22,367 nt of DNA. Origin: CAZPZZ01 sp964591245 (GTDB lineage: Bacteria > Acidobacteriota > Vicinamibacteria > Vicinamibacterales > UBA8438). Shown here piece after piece: positions 14,476 through 22,367 of this stretch. A program made the position numbers and the translations under genes. The DNA lies in assembly GCA_964591245.1 (NCBI GenBank), contig CAZPZZ010000061.1, positions 1 to 22,367 on the forward strand. Reading direction: 5' to 3'. Under the pieces are notes generated by a model. That model made no database searches, was not told the origin of the DNA, and saw only the letters and a list, made by a program, of their open reading frames with translations. Positions within the stretch are counted from its first letter, which is position 1, and each line of letters starts with the position of its first letter.

Positions 14476-17055
14476 ATGTTTCTCATACGAACGGTCATCT
14501 GGGCAGGGTTGCTCGTGCTGTGGCTCGGCGCTACGACCTCCGCCAGTATGGGGGGCAACGAAGAGAAGGATCCGCCACTGGTCCTCCCACGCTACGAAAC
14601 ACTGCGAGACGCCCCAGTCTCACACGCCGGTCAGATTCAGGACGGGCACCTCCGCCTTGACCGTTTTGGCCTCGAACTCACTGACGGTCATCTGTATCTC
14701 GCCCCAACGATTGACGGCACGATCCCGATTGCTGTATTTCTCGGAGACGGCCGCCTGAAAGCCTATCCCCCCGACGCGGTCGAATATCACCAACTCGAGA
14801 AATTATCGGACGAACACCACGTCGACGAGCGCTTCGAGCGCCTGGTCCTCTGGCTTACCGACGATACTGCCAAAGAGTTGCAGGCTCTGGCCACTCCAGC
14901 CCGAGAAGAAGATACCGACGACGCGAACGATCTGCTCAAAGAACGGCGAGAAGACCGCCTGAAGCAGCAACTCGACAACCCTGACAGTCGTGTCGTCGCA
15001 GAACTCTTACGGCGGGAAGCCGGAGGCCGTCCCGAGGGGCGAGCGTTTCTACTAGCCGACATCGACACGCGCGAGCACGACTGGCTCACGCTGATCATAG
15101 AACCAACAGATCTCGAAGAAGTCTCGCTCTACAAGCACCATGCACGTCGTCGCCTCGTGGACTGGTGGATGCGATTTGACCATGCAAGTGATTACGAACC
15201 AAGCTACACGGAAAGCGCGCTGGATGGATTCCGCGTCGATCCGGAATCGCTCGACGACGATGACATCACGGGCGTCGCGCTCGGTCTTCCGTCCCGACCC
15301 CTGGAACCCGATCACGAACGCTGGGCACCCAGGCTCGCGATACCGCGAACTGACGTAGACCTCGCACTGGACGACGATGGCGATGCCAACGTCTCCGCTG
15401 CACTCCTCATTGAACCGCTGGAGCCAACTCGAGGGGTGCGATTACAGATCAGTCCGGTACTCGAGGTGACCGATGTTCGCTGGCGCGCCGATACCACCGG
15501 AGATAACGCGGATGCCCCGCTGCTGCCAACCATTGAGACCCTCGACGATCATGTGGAGAAAGAGGTTGCGCCCGACGAACCGGTCAGCCTCACGGGTGAA
15601 CGCCTCCCCTTCGTGCAGGAGAAAAATAACCGCTTCTTCGAAGATGACCAGTTCGAACCCTGGGTCACGATAGAACTTCCTCACATCGTGCAACCAGGTG
15701 AACGGTTCATTCTTGCAATCGCCTACGAGGGCGAACTCGTTGAACGCCTCCGCCAAACCGAAGATTTCCGACTCAAGGACACCCTGACCTGGCGACCGCG
15801 ACACCCGGATGTGCGTGCAACAGAACTAGACCTTACGTTCCGCATACCTGAACGCTATCGCATTGCCAGCGCCGGTGCACTGATGAACGACGCGGTGCAA
15901 GACAAAACCCGCATCGTGCGCTGGAGCACCGGCACGCCGGTACGTAGCATGGCGTTCCATTACGGGCGTTTGGAGAAGCACACGGTGGAGGAAGCGACAA
16001 CCCCACGCTTGGCGATCTACGCCAACCGCCACCATCAAGGATTTGCTCCGGGTAACCGCGAGAAGACCATCGCCGATCTGAAAGATTCCATTGCACTGTT
16101 CACCGACTACTTCGGTCCGTTCCCGTTCCCGTCGCTGCTGCTGACCGAGACCCCGACTCGCCATGGACAAGCCTTCCCCGGGTTAGTTCTGCTGACCTAC
16201 CAGACCTTCGGTGAGCTGTACACCGGCGAGGCCGAGCTATTTCGCGCACACGAAGTCGCGCATCAATGGTGGGGAGCGGGGATCGACTGGGAGGGTTATC
16301 GAGACCAATGGATGAGCGAGGGCTTCGCGCACTATGCAGCAGCGCTCTACGCGCTGAAAGGCCTCGACAAGCCAGAGCAATTTGAAAATATGATTAACGC
16401 TTGGAGACTCGACGTGCTCGGCGAAGGGCAGGTTGGCCAAGGACTGGGACTGAAACATTACGGCTACTCACCACAGCTGCTTGTCGACAGCGATGGCCAC
16501 GACTCGGGTGCGTTAGTCATGGGCTACCGGCTCAACTCGAGTGAGACGCCCTTTGATTACCGCATTCTGGTGTACGAAAAGGGCGCGTATATCTTGCACA
16601 TGCTACGGTCGATGCTAATCGACCACGAGACTGGCGACGATAATCGGTTCCGTACATTGATGCGACAATTCGCGACCGACCACGTCGGCGGTATGATGAC
16701 CACACGATCTTTCGAGTTAGCGGTTGAGCAAACCTTCGGAGAACCGATGGGGTGGTTTTTCGACCAGTGGGTATATGGGGTTGAGGTGCCAACCTATCAC
16801 GTCGAACTGGATGTAAGCCCCCTCGTGGATCACGCATCCCCGTTCATGCTCCATGGACGCGTCCGGCAGGAGAACGTGTCCACCGGCTTCAAAATGCCCG
16901 TCCCGGTACGACTCACGTTCGACGATCGGCCCGCCTTAACCCATCAAATTTGGATTGACGCAAACGAAGTACATGTCGAGATTCCCTTGCCGGCCAGACC
17001 CCAACGCATCGAGTTCAACGCCGGCCACGCTGTGCTCGCGAAGATCCGCGATTGA
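14476..17055 (+). CDS. Secreted M1-family zinc metallopeptidase, non-canonical
   Basis: An 859-residue protein. ATG 14476 starts a clear signal peptide (FLIRTVIWAGLLVLWLG, cleavage near ATTSAS); the frame is open back to 14239, but that part overlaps the divergent FKBP gene. No good ribosome binding site is visible. Residues about 25-290 are acidic and unrecognised. An M1-like beta domain follows, then the catalytic domain with HEVAH (His592, Glu593, His596) and Glu615 in MSEGFAHY. The spacing is HEXXH-X18-E, exactly as in gluzincins. Tyr700 in VYEKGAYILHMLR is the likely transition-state Tyr. Where aminopeptidases carry GXMEN, this one has GQAFPG before LVLLTY, so the Glu that binds the substrate N-terminus is absent. 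Aminopeptidase activity is therefore doubtful. Expected in the periplasm or outside the cell. Confidence 0.87.
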   Translation: MFLIRTVIWAGLLVLWLGATTSASMGGNEEKDPPLVLPRYETLRDAPVSHAGQIQDGHLRLDRFGLELTDGHLYLAPTIDGTIPIAVFLGDGRLKAYPPDAVEYHQLEKLSDEHHVDERFERLVLWLTDDTAKELQALATPAREEDTDDANDLLKERREDRLKQQLDNPDSRVVAELLRREAGGRPEGRAFLLADIDTREHDWLTLIIEPTDLEEVSLYKHHARRRLVDWWMRFDHASDYEPSYTESALDGFRVDPESLDDDDITGVALGLPSRPLEPDHERWAPRLAIPRTDVDLALDDDGDANVSAALLIEPLEPTRGVRLQISPVLEVTDVRWRADTTGDNADAPLLPTIETLDDHVEKEVAPDEPVSLTGERLPFVQEKNNRFFEDDQFEPWVTIELPHIVQPGERFILAIAYEGELVERLRQTEDFRLKDTLTWRPRHPDVRATELDLTFRIPERYRIASAGALMNDAVQDKTRIVRWSTGTPVRSMAFHYGRLEKHTVEEATTPRLAIYANRHHQGFAPGNREKTIADLKDSIALFTDYFGPFPFPSLLLTETPTRHGQAFPGLVLLTYQTFGELYTGEAELFRAHEVAHQWWGAGIDWEGYRDQWMSEGFAHYAAALYALKGLDKPEQFENMINAWRLDVLGEGQVGQGLGLKHYGYSPQLLVDSDGHDSGALVMGYRLNSSETPFDYRILVYEKGAYILHMLRSMLIDHETGDDNRFRTLMRQFATDHVGGMMTTRSFELAVEQTFGEPMGWFFDQWVYGVEVPTYHVELDVSPLVDHASPFMLHGRVRQENVSTGFKMPVPVRLTFDDRPALTHQIWIDANEVHVEIPLPARPQRIEFNAGHAVLAKIRD

Positions 17056-17135
17056 CAACATGTCACTGCCATTGAACAATCGGAGAAGACGGCTACGACG
17101 CGCATAGATGCGCCCGCCCCCAACCGACCACGAGA

Positions 17136-17315
17136 TCACGGTGAGGGCCTGTCGACAATCATATGACCCCGTAAGGGTCTCAACGGACCCTCCACGCGAT
17201 GCGTCGCGGTGAGCAGACGTTCTAGAACCGCTTTATTAACATGCGTGACGTACAGGCTGTCCACACCTTCGTGGATAAACATCGGCGCCGACGCCAGAGC
17301 AACAAAGTGCTCCAT
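17136..17315 (-). CDS. Possible small protein, unrecognised
   Basis: A 59-residue minus-strand frame whose ATG at 17315 is preceded by GAGAGGGG 5 bases upstream, a better ribosome binding site than most genes here. The translation (MEHFVALASAPMFIHEGVD, then VNKAVLERLLTATHRVEG) has a balanced composition with a plausible amphipathic helix. No family is recognised. It overlaps the basic, low-quality N-terminal extension of the radical SAM frame on the other strand (17241-17330). That supports a later start for that gene, with the two then divergent and 15 bases apart. The alternative is that this frame is a shadow. Confidence 0.3.
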   Translation of the reverse strand: MEHFVALASAPMFIHEGVDSLYVTHVNKAVLERLLTATHRVEGPLRPLRGHMIVDRPSP

Positions 17316-17330
17316 GGTCACCCCTCTCCC

Positions 17331-18695
17331 ATGCACTGGCTCGAGTCAGCCGTTCCCATGGAGAAGGTTCTCGGGGAGCGAACTCAGGTGAATCGGACGC
17401 TACGGAAACAAATAAACCTTTATATTGGAACGCCTTACTGCCTTCCGACCGATCCGGATCGCTGTGGTTTCTGTCTGTTCCCGAGCGAGATCTACACGAG
17501 CCGACATCAACTCGACGAATATCTCGGTTATCTCGTGCGCGAAGGAGACCTGTTCCGAGACCACTTCGCCGGCACGGAACTGGCTAGCATCTACTTCGGT
17601 GGGGGCACGTCAAATCTCTACAAGCCAGATCAATATCCCCGGCTCATGGAGATCGTGCGCGGGGTATTCGAAATCCCACCCCATATTGAAGTCACCCTGG
17701 AGGGAATCCCGCAGACGTTCAGCCACGACAAGCTACTCGCCATGAAGCAGAGTGGCATGACTCGTATCAGTATGGGCGTCCAGCAACTCGACGACGAGCT
17801 CATCAAGGCCAGTGGACGCAAACAGCGCGCGGAACAGGTATTCCGCACGCTGGAATCCTGCGCCAGCCTCGAACTCCCGGCGAGTGTCGACCTGATTTTC
17901 GGCTGGCCAAACCAGACGCTCGAAGGCATGGTGCGCGATCTTGAGGCGATCGCTGCAACCGGCGTCTCCCATATCACCCACTACGAACTCAATGTCGCCG
18001 GACGCACTGACTTCGCGCGCCATCGTCGCGCCGAGCTACCCTCCACCGAAGAAAACCTCGAGATGTATCGCGTCGGCAAGGCAGTACTCGAGTCTCACGG
18101 GTACACACAAGTCACCCCGTATGACTTCGAGCGTCAAGCCTCGTCCATTCCCAGCTCGTATCTCTACGAAGAGCTCTTCCGTCGCCCCTTCAGTACCGAC
18201 GACACCGGCCCCATCGGTTTCGACGCCTGGGGATGGGGCTATGCCGGTATCTCATTCCTCTTCGGCACGCCCCAATCACCTGGCTGGGCGTTCATGAACC
18301 ACGTTCGGATAGACGACTACTTCCGCTGTATCGACAACGCCCAATTTCCGGTCATGCGCGGATTCCGCTACACCGACGTTGATCTACGACTCCATCTACT
18401 ATTTCAGGAACTGCAGGGGCTCAGTGTCGACCGCATGGCCTATCAACACCTCCTCGGGGCTGACGTAGTGGAGGAGCATCGGATCGAGTGGCAGGCACTC
18501 GAGGAGCTAGGTTGGGTTTCGATCTCTGACGCACGCGTGACTGTGCACGGTGACGGGGTCTTCTACCTGCCACTCATTCAAAACGCGTTGGCCCATGACC
18601 GGCTCGAAGAGATGCGGAAGAAGCACCGCCCTTCCCATGTGTCATCGGCGACCGCAGCCCCCCCCTCTCCCGCCCTCGTCGCAAGCGGACGGTAG
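17331..18695 (+). CDS. HemN/HemW-like radical SAM protein with CX7CX2C cluster motif
   Basis: A 454-residue protein starting at ATG 17331; an in-frame ATG at 17241 adds 30 basic residues of doubtful value, and ATG 17358 is also possible. None has a clear ribosome binding site. The order of motifs is that of coproporphyrinogen III dehydrogenase relatives: INLYIGTPYC, IYFGGGTSNLY (SAM binding, residues 90-93 GGGT), an EVTLEGIPQTF strand, GMTRISMGVQQLDDE, DLIFGWPNQT, then HITHYELNV. A HemN_C-like tail contains LLFQELQGL and LEELGWVSI. The cluster cysteines are Cys37, Cys45 and Cys48, with seven residues (LPTDPDR) between the first two instead of three. The DNA frame is intact there. Haem chaperone, haem-degrading or a new radical reaction are all possible; the family name does not fix the chemistry. 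Confidence 0.82.
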   Translation: MHWLESAVPMEKVLGERTQVNRTLRKQINLYIGTPYCLPTDPDRCGFCLFPSEIYTSRHQLDEYLGYLVREGDLFRDHFAGTELASIYFGGGTSNLYKPDQYPRLMEIVRGVFEIPPHIEVTLEGIPQTFSHDKLLAMKQSGMTRISMGVQQLDDELIKASGRKQRAEQVFRTLESCASLELPASVDLIFGWPNQTLEGMVRDLEAIAATGVSHITHYELNVAGRTDFARHRRAELPSTEENLEMYRVGKAVLESHGYTQVTPYDFERQASSIPSSYLYEELFRRPFSTDDTGPIGFDAWGWGYAGISFLFGTPQSPGWAFMNHVRIDDYFRCIDNAQFPVMRGFRYTDVDLRLHLLFQELQGLSVDRMAYQHLLGADVVEEHRIEWQALEELGWVSISDARVTVHGDGVFYLPLIQNALAHDRLEEMRKKHRPSHVSSATAAPPSPALVASGR

Positions 18696-18726
18696 GCCAC
18701 TGAGCTCAGCGACGCCGCCCCTGACT

Positions 18727-19599
18727 TCACGGAACCCGGCGATCAACCGACTCTGCGACTGCAAGGATCCGCTGGGCAGAGGCAATGACTGGCCGCTCGA
18801 TTAGCTTGCCATCAACCAGCAACACGCCGCCCTTATTGGCCTCATAGGCGGCGACAATCCGACGCGCCCATGAGACCTCCTCCATGGAGGGAGAAAACGC
18901 CGTTTGGATGAGCGAAACCTGGGTAGGATGAATGGCCGCCTTCCCACGAAACCCGAGTCGGCACGCGGCGTGGGATTCGTCGGTCAGTTTGGAAGGTGCG
19001 CCAACATCCATGAATGGTGTATCCATGGCCTGCACCCCCGCCAATGCGGCAGCGGCTACTACGCGCGATCTCGCATAGAGCAACGCATCCCACTCGATCG
19101 CGCAACCAAGATCAGCCGACAGATCAACCGCGCCAAAGAAGAGCACGGCTACCTCTGGTGTGGCCACGGCAATCTCCTCAACCGCGGCCAGGCCCGGAGC
19201 CGTCTCGATCTGCACAACGAGCGGCATTCCCGAAAGGGTCGGTGCAAGCCGCTCTTCCAAGGCCCGCAAGGCATCCGGCCCGCCGACCTTCGGCACCATT
19301 AGCGCATCCGGACGTCCCTCGGCCGACAGCAACGCCTCCAGGTCGCGGTCGCCAAGTTCCGAACCTGGCTCATTGATACGCAACATCACCTCGGCCCGTG
19401 TCACGGGACGCTCGGCCAACAACGCCAAGGCTTTCTCGCGCGCCTCATCCTTCTGCGCGAATGAGACACCATCCTCGAGATCGAGGCAGATGGCATCTAC
19501 CCCGGTTGCCACCGCTTTCTCAAACCGATCCGGACGGACGGCGGGAACGAAGAGCACACAGCGACGAACACGCGGCAACGTCATAGCCTGACCCCTCAT
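18727..19599 (-). CDS. HpcH/HpaI aldolase - citrate lyase beta (CitE)-like CoA-ester lyase
   Basis: A 290-residue TIM-barrel lyase. ATG 19599 overlaps the TGA of the upstream PrpD-like gene (ATGA), indicating translational coupling. An in-frame ATG 19584, with GAGGGG about 7 bases upstream, is an equally good start (285 residues). Family motifs appear in order: VLFVPAVRPDRF, AICLDLEDGV, MLRINEPG (substrate Arg), LMVPKVGG, VVQIETAPGL (metal Glu), FFGAVDLSADLG (metal Asp) and GKAAIHPTQVSLIQTAFSPS. Length and motifs fit CitE-like proteins that cleave malyl-, citramalyl- or similar CoA esters in a Mg-dependent retro-Claisen reaction. It is the last gene of the three-gene minus-strand operon and converges with the radical SAM gene 31 bases away. 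Confidence 0.87.
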   Translation of the reverse strand: MRGQAMTLPRVRRCVLFVPAVRPDRFEKAVATGVDAICLDLEDGVSFAQKDEAREKALALLAERPVTRAEVMLRINEPGSELGDRDLEALLSAEGRPDALMVPKVGGPDALRALEERLAPTLSGMPLVVQIETAPGLAAVEEIAVATPEVAVLFFGAVDLSADLGCAIEWDALLYARSRVVAAAALAGVQAMDTPFMDVGAPSKLTDESHAACRLGFRGKAAIHPTQVSLIQTAFSPSMEEVSWARRIVAAYEANKGGVLLVDGKLIERPVIASAQRILAVAESVDRRVP

Positions 19600-20972
19600 A
19601 CCCCCACCGGTGTTGGCTGGGCCAGTAACTCAGCGAATCCGGCAACGCGGGACTGCTGCTCCAGAGCGCGGAGCCACGCCAGCGCCTCAGCCGCCAACGG
19701 GTGCGGCATACTTCGCTCGGCGCAGCCCAGGAACTTTCGGTCACGTTCTTCGTCGGACGCTGGTTGCTCCGGGTATCCCCGGGCCCCTCGCGCGTGCCGT
19801 TCAAACGACCGACCATCGACAAGCCGCACGGTCACGACCGCTTCGGTCAACGGGGGCTGGTCCCGTCCGAGCAACGGATCGACGCGCATGCTGACTTTCG
19901 GCAAGAGTGCACGTGTGACGGGATCTGAAACCCCCGCCGGCTCGAAGGTTGATATGTCAACGCGCCCATGGGTCACCGCAGACGCCGCGCAGAAGTGCAA
20001 ACTGAACTTTCCCTCCAAACCGCTCGTGGGACGATCGTGAAGAAGTACCGTCGGAATCACGCTATCAACCGCCACCTCGATCGCGGTCACCATCTCCGCG
20101 GTGAAATCATGCTCAGCACGCAGATCGAGCAACGTATCGATCGTGGGATGGGTACCGGCACACGACGGATAGAGCTTGACGGTGATGCCGCCCTCGACGA
20201 TCTCCCACTGCTGCCCAAGGGCTGCGCCCGCATCCCCGAACGACGACTCTCTCGACTGCATCGCCACAAGCAGGCCTTGCGGTCCGTCAAGGGCATGTTC
20301 TGACGCGGTAAACCCGGTTGCCGCGAGTTGGGCGGCCAGCACGCCATTGCGTCCAGCCAAACCCGCTTGCAGCGGTTTCACCATAGTGCCGAAGCTTTCC
20401 TTGATCCCTGAAGCCTCAGAAGCCGCAATGGCCAAACTACGAGTGGCGGTCGTCGCGTCCTGCCCGAGTAGACGAGCAGCAGCGGCAGCGGCACCGATTG
20501 AACCCAGCGTGGCCGTAGGATGCCAGCCTCGTTCGTAATGACGTGGATGGGCAACGCGCCCAATCACCGCTTCCACCTCGAATCCCACACAATAGGCGTC
20601 GAGCAGTGCTGTACCACCAGCCTCGACCAACTCCGCCGCAGCCAAACCGGCCGCCACAAGCGGGGCGCTGGGATGGGCAAGCGAGACCCAGCACATATCG
20701 TCGAAATCGAGAGCATGCGCAGCTGTCCCATTCGCCAGCGCCGCCCATCCTGCGCCGGTCCGAACATTCGATCCGAGGACGCTACACCGCGAGGTGCCAC
20801 CCTCTGCGCTCACGACATCACGTACCCGTACGGCAGCCGGCTCCGCGGCCCCAGCCAGAGCCACCCCTACCGTGTCAAGCACCGCGTCTCTGGCGGCAAC
20901 CCGCGCAGCCTGGGGTACGGCGGCATTCGCCACAAATTCACCGAAACGGGTCAAGATTGATATCCCAGCCAT
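19596..20972 (-). CDS. MmgE/PrpD-family protein
   Basis: ATG 20972 has AAGGA 8 bases upstream and gives 458 residues, normal for the family. An in-frame TTG at 21011 would overlap the amidohydrolase stop by four bases but adds an unconserved 13 residues. Recognisable blocks are ALANGTAAHALDFDD, GWHPTATLGSIGAAAAAARL, GIKESFGTMVKPLQAGLAGR, KLYPSCAGTHPTID and GKFSLHF. The helical first domain with the KPLQAG motif and the later YPSC-TH motif are typical of 2-methylcitrate dehydratase, cis-aconitate decarboxylase and relatives. Members act on di- and tricarboxylic acids. Next to a CitE-like lyase it may supply or consume an intermediate of propionate, itaconate or similar acid breakdown. The exact substrate is not readable from sequence, so no symbol is given. 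Confidence 0.87.
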   Translation of the reverse strand: MAGISILTRFGEFVANAAVPQAARVAARDAVLDTVGVALAGAAEPAAVRVRDVVSAEGGTSRCSVLGSNVRTGAGWAALANGTAAHALDFDDMCWVSLAHPSAPLVAAGLAAAELVEAGGTALLDAYCVGFEVEAVIGRVAHPRHYERGWHPTATLGSIGAAAAAARLLGQDATTATRSLAIAASEASGIKESFGTMVKPLQAGLAGRNGVLAAQLAATGFTASEHALDGPQGLLVAMQSRESSFGDAGAALGQQWEIVEGGITVKLYPSCAGTHPTIDTLLDLRAEHDFTAEMVTAIEVAVDSVIPTVLLHDRPTSGLEGKFSLHFCAASAVTHGRVDISTFEPAGVSDPVTRALLPKVSMRVDPLLGRDQPPLTEAVVTVRLVDGRSFERHARGARGYPEQPASDEERDRKFLGCAERSMPHPLAAEALAWLRALEQQSRVAGFAELLAQPTPVGV

Positions 20973-21007
20973 ACCGGCGTTCCTTACTACATCCTTCCCG
21001 TCGACCG

Positions 21008-22367
21008 TCAATTTCCGTAAAACCGAGCCATGCTCTCCAAGCGTGCTTGAATCGCGTCCTCACCAATCCAGCGTCCGTTCACCATAACGCCGGCCCTCTT
21101 GGCGACATTCCTGATGTCATCGATCGGATTCTCGGTCAGCAGCAATAAATCGGCACGATGCCCGACCGCCACCGCACCGAAATCGTCGGTCGCGTCAAAA
21201 TACTCTGCAACGTGACGAGTGCCCGTCTCGAGTACCTCGTAGGGGGTCATGCCCAACTCAACCCAGAGCGCCATCTCGCGGTGCATGGAAAAACCGGGCA
21301 CGCTGAAGATCTGCGGTGAATCGGTGCCGAGCAGAATCGAGACACCGCCTTCATGTAACGCTTGCAAGATGCGGCGACGTAACTCACGAACCCTCCGGTT
21401 TATTGCCGGGTCACCGGCCGACACCCGGGCATCAACGGCCTGACGCCACTGCTCGACAGTCTCTGGTGGCATGTAACGTAGCTCATGCCAAGCCAGCCCC
21501 AGCTCTGCCGCCGACCGTTCACCGAAAAACGCCGTCTCCCAGAGCACCATCGTCGGCACAACATACGCCCCTGCGGCCCGAGTCGCGTCGACGAGCCCAG
21601 GTAACCGTCCTTCATCAATGAGGTCGAGCCAGGCACCAACTCCCATGAGCCCAGGTTCTGCTTCTGGTCGATTCTCCTCTGCCACCAGCGCCTCGATGTA
21701 ATTGTCCAAGTGATCGATCGACACCTGCCCCGCTTCCAGCGCATGCAGAAGACCGACATCGTCCGGAACATGGCCGCCAAACGGAAGCCCGAGGTCGTTG
21801 GCCATCGTGGCCGCGGCATCGTAGACCGTACGACTCAGGCCCTCATGCATTTTCACGAGGTCCCAACCCGTCTGGTTGTATTCCCGCACGAGCTGTGCCG
21901 CTTGGTCGGGACTTGTCACACGTGCCCCGCTCATCGACATACTTCCGAGAAACAATCGCGGCCCGAGTGTCTCACCGCGGGCAATCTGATCGCGGAGACG
22001 GAATTGCGAGCGCTCCCCCTGCATGCCCCGGACGGTCGTCACCCCATTGGCAACATACAGAAAGAGGAGATTCTTGGCATCGACTTGCATGAGCCGCGGG
22101 CTCGGCAGATGTCCATGCATCTCGGCCAATCCGGGCATCAGGTAGAAGCCCTCCGCATCGACGATCTCGACGCCATCGGCAATCTCGACGTCCTCGGTCG
22201 GGTCGATCGACACAACCCGCCGATTCGCCACAACCACCGTCTGATTTTCGAGTACGACGGGTACTCCGGCCTCGGTCATCGGCAACACGTGCGTACCGAC
22301 GAACGCTATGTCTCCGTCAACTTCCGGCAGCGGATCGCCACAGCCAACCGTCAAGACGCTAGCCGTC
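21008..22367 (-). CDS. Exported amidohydrolase (imidazolonepropionase/prolidase-like), 5' end beyond the right edge
   Basis: The frame is open to the window edge. The TTG at 22354 is probably not the start: the reading across it is TASVLTVGCGD, which looks like the end of a lipoprotein signal with the acylated Cys four codons after that TTG. So the true start lies outside. Counting from the TTG, metal-site residues of the amidohydrolase superfamily are all present: His80 and His82 in MHGHL, Lys168 in DLVKMHEG (carboxylated Lys), His195 in GGHVPDD, His215 in IDHLDN and Asp345 in LLGTDSP. The C-terminal ADLLLLTENPIDDI with VMVNGRWI is the usual beta-sandwich closing strand. It likely hydrolyses a cyclic amide or dipeptide-like bond outside the cytoplasm. 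It is the first visible gene of the operon with the PrpD-like and CitE-like genes. Confidence 0.85.
   Translation of the reverse strand, partial: TASVLTVGCGDPLPEVDGDIAFVGTHVLPMTEAGVPVVLENQTVVVANRRVVSIDPTEDVEIADGVEIVDAEGFYLMPGLAEMHGHLPSPRLMQVDAKNLLFLYVANGVTTVRGMQGERSQFRLRDQIARGETLGPRLFLGSMSMSGARVTSPDQAAQLVREYNQTGWDLVKMHEGLSRTVYDAAATMANDLGLPFGGHVPDDVGLLHALEAGQVSIDHLDNYIEALVAEENRPEAEPGLMGVGAWLDLIDEGRLPGLVDATRAAGAYVVPTMVLWETAFFGERSAAELGLAWHELRYMPPETVEQWRQAVDARVSAGDPAINRRVRELRRRILQALHEGGVSILLGTDSPQIFSVPGFSMHREMALWVELGMTPYEVLETGTRHVAEYFDATDDFGAVAVGHRADLLLLTENPIDDIRNVAKRAGVMVNGRWIGEDAIQARLESMARFYGN

Noticed and set aside
17165..17190. Alternating GACCC/GGGTC/GACCC, suggestive of an attenuator
   Set aside because: Arms of five bases are short, there is no leader peptide or T-run, and a chance origin is easy.
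20543..21148. 201-residue plus-strand frame
   Set aside because: Antisense to the PrpD-like gene and very rich in Pro, Arg and His, typical of a shadow frame in GC-rich DNA.

Overview
The window is a moderately GC-rich bacterial chromosome segment from a Gram-negative, diderm organism. Two genes encode DUF5916-type outer-membrane beta-barrels ending in Phe. There is a double-FKBP lipoprotein and a string of exported hydrolases (M28 and M1 peptidases, a cyclase-family hydrolase, a Tat-type alpha/beta hydrolase, a lipoprotein-like amidohydrolase). This repertoire resembles Acidobacteriota (Vicinamibacteria-like) or Gemmatimonadota genomes. That is an inference from gene content; there is no rRNA or other marker here. 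I saw no tRNA, rRNA, CRISPR array, transposase or integrase.

Left part (1-7705): the 5' end of a PseB/FlaA1-type nucleotide-sugar dehydratase runs off the left edge on the minus strand and carries an in-frame TAG. A secreted M28 peptidase follows on the plus strand. Then come two large divergent paralogues sharing an unusual layout: signal peptide, TolB-like (COG5616-like) domain, CBM9-like domain, DUF5916 barrel. Copy A (minus, 1645-4540) is broken by a small frameshift near 3600; copy B (plus, 4886-7705) is intact. The region between them holds a nested inverted repeat.

Middle (7771-14342): an epoxide-hydrolase-like protein with a twin-arginine leader and an ElyC/YdcF-type membrane protein (both minus); a secreted cyclase-family protein (plus); a rhodanese-methyltransferase fusion and a classical SDR (both minus), separated by a gap with an operator-like repeat; a probable small DUF2188-like protein (plus); and the FKBP lipoprotein (minus).

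Right part (14476-22367): a large secreted M1-family peptidase lacking the usual GXMEN motif (plus), and a HemN/HemW-like radical SAM protein with CX7CX2C cysteine spacing instead of CX3CX2C (plus). Last is a tight minus-strand operon, in transcription order amidohydrolase - MmgE/PrpD - CitE-like CoA-ester lyase, whose first gene runs off the right edge. The operon looks like a carboxylic-acid catabolic module; the rest looks like cell-envelope and periplasmic hydrolysis functions. The items most worth following are the divergent TolB-DUF5916 pair and the radical SAM protein.
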